A stretch of DNA of 64,000 nucleotides from Cercis canadensis (lineage: Eukaryota > Streptophyta > Magnoliopsida > Fabales > Fabaceae), in contig QAOA01001300.1 of assembly GCA_003255065.1 (NCBI GenBank), forward strand, positions 153,338-217,337, read 5' to 3'. This document shows positions 1 through 9,621 of the stretch, piece after piece; the first letter of the stretch is position 1, and every line of letters starts with the position of its first letter. Position numbers and translations under genes: made by a program. The notes below the pieces were generated by a model. It made no database searches. It was not told the origin of the DNA and saw only the letters and a list, made by a program, of their open reading frames with translations.

Positions 1-2732
1 AGTTACATGTACCATATAATGTACATATGAATAATTTTAAATGGCAATAATACTAAAAATTCAATACAACAATAGTACTAAAATTGTTCTCTATGTTGTA
101 TGCTTAGCCTAACAGATAAAATGAATCATGAATGCTTCATGAAAGAAAATGCAAGTAACATTGCTGATATTAATTTCAATTTCTCTTAAAATGTTACAAT
201 AAATATACTCTTTTCNTTCTCTTAAAATGTTATAATAAATATACTCTTTTCAATTATTTTGATTAGTGTCATATTAAATAGAAAAAAAAAATCCAAACTA
301 TGGTATTGAGATGTGTATGATTTTATTTAGGTGTAGTATTAGTATATGAGGACTATGTAAAAAACGTACCAATGTGCATTTTTAATTTTACTTGAGTAAT
401 TACATTTATAACCCTATAGTATTTAAAATATAGTGCTACAAAAAATATATATTATAAGAGAGTAATGTGTACACCTATTGTTACTCCTTGAAAAAAGAGT
501 AAATGATACTCCCCTTAATGTTTTACTCTTTTATCACCTATTAAACATACTCTATGATTTAATTTGTGATCATGTAATAGCTTGTAATATACTTAGAAGT
601 GATATGCATATCATCCTAGATCCAAAGTATAATTAATATACTAATTTAATAGTCATGTGATTTAAAGTATGAACTACTAAATATTACACATATAAATTAG
701 AGTATGTGTGACACTATTATTTATGAATTTTCTCTTGCATTAAATTAGTAAATATGTGGCAAACTAAAACAAATTGAAAGTTATATTATGCTTTATTAGA
801 GAATAAGTTACAAGTTGTAACACACTTTATTTATTTATTTTTTATGTGAGAAGTTGTAACATTTTAAAAGTTATCCTATGGTCCTAGATTTATAGAAGTG
901 GAAAAGTATAATTCAAACAAATATAATTTATCAACAAATCACACCCTATAACTCATTGGAGCATGCTCTCAATCATAAGGCTAGTCTCCTCACCCTCCAT
1001 TCATTGATTCCTAGTTGGAATCCTTTTTATTATAGATGCAATTATTATTTACCTATTAACAAAAAAAAACTAGAATTATCTATTTTTTTTATTTGGAGGT
1101 TTCTTAGATAATTTTGATATTTATGTAATATGTTATACTACATGAAAATAACCAATGTTCAAATGACATGTGTACAAATTAACTGTTTTTAAGTTTGTTT
1201 GAGAAAATAAAATAAATTATATTTATATCTAATAAAATATGAAAATTATATATATTTGTCATGTTAATATAATATGATATTTTCATGTGATATCATAGAA
1301 TTTTTATTTTTATTTATTTACCAATTTATGAGTTTCTTATATTTCATTTTAATATTTTTTTTTGTGAAAATTTATTTTTATATAAGTGATGGAGTAATAT
1401 GATACGGGGTTAAAGAATGAGAAGGAAAAAAAAACTAAAAAAACAGCAATGAGAAAAAAAAAAAAAAACAATAACAACAACTAAAACGATGTGTTTTGGG
1501 ACTTAGGAGTTAGGAGTAGGACCAGAGAAGTCTCCTTCCCCAATCCACCTTCTCACGCTCTCTCTCTCATCTTCTTTTCGGTCTCCTTCCTCCTTCATCC
1601 ATGGTGGCTTTATCAAGAGTGTAACAGAAGGTGAGTTTGAAAAGTACTCGAAACAGATCGTGAGTTTTAGAGAAGATGGTGACGATGGAAAAAAAAAAAA
1701 AAAAAGATCAAACCCGAAAACACAAAGGACCATAACGTGAGCTTGACCAGTGAAGAATGCCATCTCCAGTTCTATAATGTATTTGGGGAAAAATATATAG
1801 GACAAGCTCAGTAACCAAAACATCTTAATTTACTCTCTTCAATTTTTTTGACTTATTTTTTACATTCTTCACTCATCTTAATTTATTTATTAATATATAT
1901 TTTTAAATTTTATTATGCTTAAAATTTTATTTTAAATTGTGAATCTTTATGTATAAATTTAAATATAATTCTTTTAAAAAAATTCATAATTTTGTTTGTG
2001 AAAAATATGTAAATGGAGAGGAATATCATACTTCTCAACTTTAACATAATTTAATTACTAAAAAAAAAACTTTAACATAAAATGTTATTTTAAGTGAGAT
2101 GCTAATATAATTTTAATTAAATTAGTGGATCACATTAATATTGTCATACAAGTTGAGAAATGACCAACTGAACAGATAACTAAAATTAAATATTCACCAC
2201 TAGATTTGGCACATAGCACAAAAAACGGTAGTAATTATGCCACCTAAAATGTGATTATATAACCCCATATTTTTTGCTGGGGTAAATTAAAGGCCCCCTG
2301 TTGAGAATTATAGAGTAGAAACACAAATTTAATTCCCACGCCACCTGGATCCGTTGTGGCTTCTTCCATTTCCAAAGTAATGCTATTCCTTGTTATCCCA
2401 AAAAAAAAAAAAAAAACGCAAATTATTACTTGAAACGATTTGTGGAATTAATAGCAATGACAAAAGCAAATATTTAAGTTCTGGACCCATCAATAATTTT
2501 ATTTTACAATATCATTGATGTAAAGAATTTGCGCTAAGACCCAAAATACGATTGAATATTTTTTATGGGTCCATCCAATTCTGGATCTATTATGCAATAA
2601 TTGATGGATGGGTACATTTTTATTTTGAAATCTATTCCAAATTCTTCTAAAGATTCGGGGGGATACGTATCTTTACCTTAACCTTAATCTTAACTAATGG
2701 TGGAGTACGCATGTAACTATAGTGTGGAAGGA
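1..2732. other. AT-rich intergenic region
   Basis: No gene is supported here. The stretch is strongly AT-rich with many homopolymer A and T runs. A pyrimidine-rich patch near 1540-1600 looks like a plant 5' leader, but no convincing reading frame follows it. The only long open frame (minus strand, 1503-1823) is low-complexity translation of poly-A/T and CT-rich DNA. A single N at 216 lies inside a short direct repeat listed separately. Confidence 0.6.
181..251. repeat. 35-bp direct repeat joined by one N
   Basis: Positions 181-215 and 217-251 are the same 35 bases with one mismatch, and the single N at 216 lies exactly between them. The same arrangement recurs at 41711 and 44156, so this is more likely an unmerged contig overlap than a biological tandem repeat. 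Confidence 0.75.
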
Positions 2733-2979
2733 ATTGCAAAATGGCCTAAGCCTAAGCAAAGTAACAGATGAATCTTACAAATGCAAGGTTTAAAGCTGGA
2801 ATTTTATATTCATGGTAAAATAATTAAGTTGATATCTTCTCAATTTGTCTAAGCATAAGCGAATAACTTCTAAAGAAAGAGTTACAGTTTAAATGCATCA
2901 CTGCTGCAATAGGAATCTGATATAGTTTCAATCAGATGTGGTATTATTATAATCATCCATACAAGCTGTCCGTAGGTTT

Positions 2980-3181
2980 TGATAGAGCACCTTCATAACT
3001 AACCCTATCTAAGGTTATCTAGAGTTTCTGTATAGATTTTAAATTTCAAATTATTGTTATATAGAGCTAGCATTATCTCTTTATTCTTTAATTATCTTTT
3101 GAATTCTTTTGTAACCTATATATACACATATCAATACAAGGAGAAAATACTTTCCCTTCCATTCTCTTTCTCTATTTTCTA
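2980..3181. mobile_element. 202-bp insertion, LTR-like, flanked by TAGGTTT
   Basis: Block A carries about 209 bp here that block B lacks; the corresponding B site reads CCGTAGGTTTAATTG without interruption. The insert is bounded by TAGGTTT at 2973-2979 and 3182-3188, so a 5-7 bp target duplication is likely. It begins TGATAGAGC and contains a TATATATA stretch followed by a pyrimidine-rich tail, which suggests a solo LTR or small TRIM-type element. The 3' end is not a clean CA, so the class is uncertain. It lies downstream of the dioxygenase pseudogene. Confidence 0.55.
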
Positions 3182-3331
3182 TAGGTTTAATTGATCAAGA
3201 TGAAAATTAGAGAAGTTTAATAGACACACATTATAAACTTTTTTTTTTCTTGAAATATATATCCAATTAAGGAAAATCTGTATGGAACAGTAGAACACAC
3301 AATATTATAGTGGTAAACTTTCATTTTCAAC

Positions 3332-4570
3332 TTAGGCACCACAAAAAGTCCTCATCGGAAATAGATCTCTCTGTCCCTCTTCAGTGTAGTAATACTTGAG
3401 GAACTCAACATGATCATGGGGCTTAAAAAGCAGAGGATGTTCATCATCCACCAGCTCCTCTGGGGCTTTTATTATGTGTCGTCCCTTTGGGACTGAAAAC
3501 AGTCCTGCAGAATATCTTGCCTCATTTCCAGTCATCATAACCCGGTGAAAGGGTGAATGCAGCCTTCCATTTGCCCATGCCTTCAAAATTAAAATACCTT
3601 TAATTAAGAACCTTATTTTTCAAAACATAATTTGTCTTTGGATAAATTACTTACACCTTCCTTGAAGTTTGATGAAATTAAGAGAAGCTTCCTTGAAGAT
3701 TGTATAATTTCTAAAATTGGAAGAATGCTTATCTAATTTCACCAAACCTCAAGGAGGTATATGTAATTTACCCCTGTCATTTTTAAGAAGAGTAGAATAG
3801 ACTTACATGGAGAGAGTCTCCAATCATAACTACGAAACTTTCTCGTGAGGGCTTGTAATTGATCCATTTTCCATCTTTGGTTTGCACCTCTAAACCCTCA
3901 ACTTGATTTTGGTACAATATGGTCACTATGTTCTTATCCGTGTGCATGTTTAGGCCGACCTTTGTCTCACTGGTTTGAGGGCCTTTGTACTTCATAACCC
4001 TCAGAAGATAATTAGTTGAGTTCATGTGCTCCTCAAAGTATTTCTCAACACCCAAAATCTCCAAAATCATCTTTCTAATGATCTGATCCAACTCTGTTAG
4101 CTGCTCTGAGAAGGATTGTATGGTTTGCTGCCAAAGTAACAAAAAAGAAAGGGGTGTATAAAAAGTTAGAAATTTCAAGTTAAACTGACAAAAACTTAAT
4201 TAAGTGCCTAAAACTTGGGTTAATTTCCTTGAGGCCACAAGTTGTTTGTCAAGCTTTCTACGTGCTCATAATCATCTGCATTATCAATTCCCATGCTCTC
4301 AAAAAGCGGAATCATAGGGTGTTGCCCAACATAACCATGATAGGGCTTCTTGGACACATTGCGTAGCTTGGTTTGTAAAGGGAGATCAAAGAGCTCTTCT
4401 AGTGCAACAAATATGGATTTGCGAATGTCCAAAGGAACTTTATCAAACAAAGCCTCAAAGCAACCATACTCCACGAGTGCTTTGTGGACTTGGGATTTCA
4501 CTGCCTCCCATTCAAAATCTAGGTTGGAGAAGTCAATAGTAGGAAGCTTTACTGATGCTGCAAGGCTCAT
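3332..4570 (-). pseudogene. AOP-like 2-oxoglutarate/Fe(II) dioxygenase, broken tandem copy
   Basis: Left twin of the gene at 6716-7948, with three recognisable exons: 4206-4570, 3807-4127 and 3332-3580. The catalytic pieces remain: HTD in exon 2, and a distal His and RYS in exon 3. Comparison with the twin shows several lesions. A 4-base TTAA insertion near the end of exon 1 creates an in-frame TAA after residues WPQGN. The intron 1 donor reads GC instead of GT. One A is missing just after the intron 1 acceptor, which shifts phase. About 58 bp of core promoter holding the twin's CTATAAA box is absent, and a MITE sits close upstream. As read it would encode only a 116-residue N-terminal fragment without the metal-binding site. 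It could still be transcribed, and sequencing error cannot be excluded for the 1-base change, but the lesions agree with loss of function. Confidence 0.85.
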
Positions 4571-4663
4571 TACTTTTCTTTTCTTTTCCTGCCTACTTTG
4601 GTTTGCAGAATTGGAGGATGCCTGATTGATGTATACTGGTGATATTCTAAGAATATTATTTTA

Positions 4664-4885
4664 GAGTTAAATATATTTTTTGTCTTTAAATTATTTTTTA
4701 AATATCATTTTAATTAATCTTTAAATTATCACTCTACGCATCAAATCAGTCATTTAAATGATTATTTTTTGTATTACAAATGACTGATTTGTTTGATAAT
4801 ATGATTATTTAAAAATTAAAGTGATAAAAAAATAAATCAATAACTAAAATGATATTTGAAAAATAATTCAATGAATATTTTACTC
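4664..4885. mobile_element. MITE, 222 bp, 9-bp target duplication (Mutator-like)
   Basis: The ends are inverted and AT-rich: GAGTTAAATAT.. on the left and ..ATATTTTACTC on the right, with long imperfect terminal inverted repeats. The flanks ATTATTTTA (4655-4663) and ATTATGTTA (4886-4894) are a 9-bp target duplication with one mismatch. The duplicated block shows the empty site, ATTATCTTA. The 9-bp duplication points to a Mutator-type non-autonomous element. It sits about 95 bp upstream of the pseudogene's ATG. A relative lies at 8943-9177. Confidence 0.82.
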
Positions 4886-5827
4886 ATTATGTTATGAGTC
4901 ATGACCCTATTCCTTTGTAGAAAAGTCCACAGATGAGACGGCACAATCATAACTATGTTGCTCTTGTTTTATGGACCCTACAATTTATACTAAATCTGTG
5001 CTCCTGAAACTTGAGGAGAAGCGAGTTTTAATTTTAATGTTTCTAAAGAAGAAGAAAAAAATGTTATGTTTGAATTTGTGGGTTCAGTTGAGAGTGAAGT
5101 AAATAATGTCTTTCCATATTAATTAGTCAATACAATCAATTGCTAACACAGATGATGTGATCATCGAATCAGAAACAAAATCTTTTGAAAGAAACTTCCC
5201 ATGCTTAATTACTTTGTTAATTTGAAAGGAGGTGATCAATTTAAGGTATGTCAACTAAGGTTTTGAATATCTTGATCGACTCATATGTCATTACGGACCA
5301 AAGAAATGGTGAGAATGCAAATCAAAAAATATAATAATGGAATAGTATTGAATATAATTTTAATTGAAACAACAACAATTCCATACGCGTTTGCAAATAT
5401 ATAAATTGCAACTAGGCTGTTTTATATTACCTAGGTATATGCTAAAATTCTTAATAATTTTTCCTTCTAGAAAATGAACTACTAGTTAATTAATTAAGTT
5501 TGATTTTATCATATGAGATTTATATGCTCAGCCTGATTTCCTCTAATTTGGTTTTTCTTTGCTTATTTGCATGGGACCACTAAAGATCATGAGTCTAACA
5601 ATGAATTAGAGACAAAATTGTATCAAAATGTTACTATCAAGGAGTAGTTTATCCTAAAAAATTTAAGCTATTTTGTATAAACTCAAATATAAATATTATT
5701 ATTCTCAATGAGACACCTCAATGATTTAGGGAGAACATATGTAAAAATAATTTCTAATTAGTCTCTTATATCATATTGTGACAAAGATACAATGCAATCA
5801 TGACTTTTAATATTAACTCACGTTATT

Positions 5828-6326
5828 CATATTAAAAAAAAAATAAACCACGTTATTCAAATAAAATAGTAGGGCAAACAACAGTCCATTTTGTTGTATA
5901 CATTTTTATGTTACTTTGAATGTATACATACTAATACTATACTTAAATTAAGAGATAATTAAAAAAAATTTAAATTTTATTTTATTTTAGTCACTAATTA
6001 AGGAACTATTTGAAGTTTTATATGACCCGTATTGATCATTCTATGATTCCCGGTGAATGTGTAAAAATTATCAGCACAAGTGGAAATATGAAATTTTTCA
6101 TGAGCGAAGAATAGTTAATATTCATCTGCTTATTCCTGTTCAATTTAGATGAAGGAATTAACAACAGAAAATTTAAAAGTTGTTAAGATTGCTTAGAAGG
6201 CAAGGCAGTGCTTTACTCCGTGGTTAGTTGATAAATGTTGTCATGAATCTGCAGGCTTTTACATGAATGTTCATCCATTGCCATCCTTAAGCCCAATCAA
6301 CCCTAAAGTCCAATCCCTCCTTTTGG
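5828..6326. other. Spacer between the two duplicated blocks
   Basis: About 500 bp of AT-rich sequence separate the two dioxygenase blocks. I see no gene, repeat or RNA in it. It may hold remains of the sequence that flanked the original single copy. Confidence 0.5.
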
Positions 6327-6715
6327 ACTTGCAAAATGGCCTAAGCCTAAGCAAAGTAAGAGATGAATCTTACAAAGACAAGATGTAAAGCTGGAATTTC
6401 AAATTCATGGTAAAATAATAAAGTCGATGTCTTCTCAATTTGTCTAAGCAGAAGCAAATAACTTCTAAAGAAAGAGATACAGTTTAAATGCATCACTGCT
6501 GCAATAGGAATCTGATATAGTTTCAATCAGATGTGGTATTATTATAATCATCCATACTAGCTGTCCGTAGGTTTAATTGATCAAGATGAAAATTACAGAA
6601 GTTTAATAGACACACATTACAAACTTTTTTTTCTTGAAATATATATCCAATTAAGGAAAATCTGTATGGAACAGTAGAACACACAATATTATAGTGGTAA
6701 ACTTTCATTTACAAC

Positions 6716-7948
6716 TTAGGCACCACAAAATGTCTTCATCGGAAATAGATCTCTCCGTCCCTCTTCAGTGTAGTAATACTTGAGGAACTCAACATGATCA
6801 TAGGGCTTAAAAAGCAGAGGATGTTCATCATCCACCAGCTCCTCTGGGGCTTTTATTATGTATCCTCCCTTTGGGACTGAAAACAGTCCTGCAGAGTATC
6901 TTGCCTCATTTCCAGTCATCATAACCCGGTGAAAGGGTGAATGCAGCCTTCCATTTGCCCATGCCTTCAAAATTAAGATACCTTTAATTAAGAACCTTAT
7001 TTTTCAAAATATAATTTGTCTTTGGATAAATTACTCACACCTTCCTTGAAGTTTGATGAAATTAAGAGAAGCTTCCTTGAAGATTGTATAATTTCTAAAA
7101 TTGGAGGAGATGCTTATCTAATTTCACCAAACCTCAAGGAGGTATATGCAATTTACCCTTGTCATTTTTAAGAAGAGTAGAATAGACTTACATGGAGAGA
7201 GTCTCCAATCATAACTACGAAACTTTCTGGTGAGGGCTTATAGTTGATCCATTTTCCATCTTTGGTTTGCACCTCTAAACCCTCAACTTGATTTTGGTAC
7301 AATATGGTCACTATGTTCTTATCCGTGTGCATGTTTAGGCCGACCTTTGTCTCACTGGTTTGAGGGCCTTTGTACTTCATAACCCTCAGAAGATAATTAG
7401 TTGAGTTCATGTGCTCCTCAAAGTATTTCTCAACACCCAAAATCTCCAAAATCATCTTTCTAATGATCTGATCCAACTCTGTTAGCTGCTCTGAGAAGGA
7501 TTGTATGGTTTTGCTGCCAAAGTAACAAAAAAGAAAGGGGTGTATAAAAAGTTGGAAATTTCAAGTTAAACTGACAAAAACTCAAGTACCTAAAACTTGG
7601 GTTTCCTTGAGGCCACCAGTTGTTTGTCAAGCTTTCTACATGCTCATAATCATCTGCATCATCAATTCCCATGCTCTCAAAAAGCGGAACCGTAGGGTGT
7701 TGCCCAACATAACCATGATAGGGCTTCTTGGACACATTATGTTGCTTGGTTTGTAAAGGGAGATCAAAGAGCTCTTCTAGTGCAACAAATATGGATTTGC
7801 GAATGTCCAAAGGAACTTTATCAAACAAAGCCTCAAAGCAACCATACTCCACGAGTGCTTTGTGGACTTGGGATTTCACTGCCTTCCATTCAAAATCTAG
7901 GTTGGAGAAGTCAATAGTAGGAAGCTTTACTGATGCTATAAGGCTCAT
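6716..7948 (-). CDS. AOP-like 2-oxoglutarate/Fe(II)-dependent dioxygenase
   Basis: Three coding exons: 7590-7948, 7192-7513 and 6716-6964, joined in phase to 309 aa. Introns use GT..AG (donors GTACTT and GTAAGT). Exon 1 holds the N-terminal part of the dioxygenase fold (LPTIDF near the start, then KPYHGYVGQHP). Exon 2 carries the iron ligands H182 and D184 in MHTDKN. Exon 3 carries the distal ligand H239 and the 2-oxoglutarate-binding R249/S251 (ARYSAG). Length and exon layout fit the AOP/DOXC20 type of plant 2OG oxygenases, which hydroxylate or otherwise oxidise specialised metabolites; the substrate cannot be read from sequence. No targeting signal is evident, so it is probably cytosolic. 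The start is the first Met, about 80 nt below the expected start of a TATA-driven transcript. It is the only intact member of the tandem pair, since the copy at 3332-4570 is disabled. Confidence 0.88.
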
Positions 7949-8059
7949 TTCATTTCTTTTCTTTTCTTTTCCTTCCTACTTTGGTTTGCAGAATTGGAGG
8001 ATGCCTGATTGATGTATATATTTCGGTTTCAATTGTCTAATGCTCCATTTCTTCACCCA

Positions 8060-8066
8060 TTTATAG
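8060..8066 (-). promoter_or_regulatory. Probable TATA box of the intact dioxygenase
   Basis: CTATAAA on the minus strand lies about 112 nt upstream of the ATG at 7948, which would place transcription start near 8030. It lies within the 58-bp segment (8017-8074) that is missing from the pseudogene block. Confidence 0.5.
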
Positions 8067-8087
8067 AAAATGTGTACTGGTAATATT

Positions 8088-8833
8088 CTAAGAATATTAT
8101 CTTATGAGTCATGATCCTATTCCTTTGTAGAAAAGTCCACAGATGAGACATCACAATCATAACTAAGTTGGTCTTGTTTGTGGACCCTACAATTTATACT
8201 AAATCTGTGCTCCTGAAACTTGAGGAGAAGCGAGTTTTAATTTTAATGTTTTTAAAGAAGAAGAAGAAAAATGTTATGTTTGAATTTGTGGGTTCAGTAG
8301 AGAGTGAAGTAAATAATGTCTTTCCATATTTGTCAATACAATCAATTGCTAACACAGATTATGTGATCATATAATCAGAAACAAAATCTTTTGAAAGTAA
8401 CTTCCTATGCTTAATTACTTTGTTAATTTGAAAGAAGGTGATCAATTTAAGGTATGACAGCTAAGAATATTATCTTATGAGTCATGATCCTATTCCTTTG
8501 TAGAAAAGTCCACAGATGAGACAGCACAATCATAACTAAGTTGGTCTTCTTTGTGGACCCTACAATTTATACTAAATCTGTGCTCCTGAAACTTGAGGAG
8601 AAGCGAGTTTTAATTTTAATGTTTCTAAAGAAGAAGAAGAAAAATGTTATGTTTGAATTTGTGGGTTCAGTAGAGAGTGAAGTAAATAATGTCTTTCCAT
8701 ATTTGTCAATACAATCAATTGCTAACACAGATTATGTGATCATATAATCAGAAACAAAATCTTTTGAAAGTAACTTCCTATGCTTAATTACTTTGTTAAT
8801 TTGAAAGAAGGTGATCAATTTAAGGTATGACAG
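8088..8833. repeat. 373-bp tandem duplication upstream of the dioxygenase
   Basis: Units 8088-8460 and 8461-8833 are nearly identical (a few substitutions). Block A has a single copy (about 4900-5240, starting at TTATGAGTCATGACC), so the doubling happened in block B after the segmental duplication. Each unit contains a 68-codon open frame with a poly-lysine run, but nothing suggests it is translated. The array covers roughly -140 to -885 from the ATG, where cis-regulatory elements would be expected. Confidence 0.9.
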
Positions 8834-8942
8834 CTAAAGTTTTAAATACCCTGATCGACTCATATGTCATTACGGACCAAAGAAATGGTGAAAATGGAAA
8901 TCAAAAAATATAATAATGGAATAGAATTGAATATAATTATAA

Positions 8943-9177
8943 GAGTAAAATACATTTTTCATCCTTAAATTATTTCTCAAATATTACTTTAATCATTGAT
9001 TTATTTTGTGTGTCACTTTAATCCTCAAATAATTATATTACATGTCAAATCAATCATATGTAATATAAAAAATGATTATTTAAAAAATTAATTTAACGGG
9101 CAAATCGAATAATTATTTGAAGATTAATTAAAGTAACATTTGAAAAATAATTTAAAGACAAAAAAGATATTTAACTC
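8943..9177. mobile_element. MITE, 235 bp, same family as 4664-4885
   Basis: Terminal inverted repeats of about 60 bp or more, beginning GAGTAAAATAC and ending GATATTTAACTC. The flanks TAATTATAA (8934-8942) and TAATTTTAG (9178-9186) each differ by one base from the empty site TAATTTTAA in block A. That gives a 9-bp target duplication, as for its relative in block A. It has no coding capacity. Confidence 0.82.
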
Positions 9178-9621
9178 TAATTTTAGTTGAAACAACATCT
9201 TTTGCATAAAGAAAACACTTCCGTACTCGTTTGCAAATTTATAAATTGCAACTAGGCTGTTTTATATTACCAAGGTATATATGCTGAAATTCTTAATAAT
9301 TTTTCCTTCTACGAAATGAACTAATACTAGTTAATTAATTAAGTTTGACTTTGTTAGATGAGATTTATATGCTCAGCCTGATTCTCTCTAATTTGGCTTT
9401 TCTTCGCTTATTCGCATGGGACCACTAAAGATCATGAGTCTGACAATGAATTAGAGACAAAATTTTATCAAAATGTTACTATCCTAAAAACTTAAGCTAT
9501 TTTGTATAAACTCAAATATAAATATTATCATTCACCTCAATGATTTAGAGAGGAAGTAATTTCAAATTAGTCCTTATATCATATTGTGAATCATGACTTT
9601 TAATATTAACCCAACGTTATA

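Larger units (their letters stand above)
2733..5827. repeat. Segmental duplication, left block (A)
   Basis: This block matches 6327-9621 almost end to end: 3' flank, all three exons and both introns of a dioxygenase gene, its upstream region, and further 5' sequence. The left edge is the shared run GCAAAATGGCCTAAGCCTAA and the right edge lies in shared sequence around TCATGACTTTTAATATTAAC. Block-specific differences are a 209-bp insertion after 2979, a MITE at 4664-4885, loss of about 58 bp of core promoter near 4633, and one instead of two copies of a 373-bp upstream unit. Exon identity is high, so the duplication looks fairly recent. Confidence 0.88.
6327..9621. repeat. Segmental duplication, right block (B)
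   Basis: Partner of 2733-5827. It contains the intact dioxygenase gene. Relative to block A it lacks the 209-bp insertion and the MITE next to the promoter, keeps about 58 bp of core promoter (8017-8074), has a second tandem copy of a 373-bp upstream unit (8461-8833), and carries its own MITE at 8943-9177. Confidence 0.88.

Noticed and set aside
1503..1823. 106-codon minus-strand open frame
   Set aside because: It translates poly-A/T and CT-rich DNA into Phe/Leu-rich low-complexity sequence with no domain or splice context.
8168..8747. Two 68-codon plus-strand frames, one per 373-bp unit
   Set aside because: The frame is repeated only because the DNA unit is duplicated. The single copy in the other block is not preserved as the same frame, and there is no domain or initiation context.
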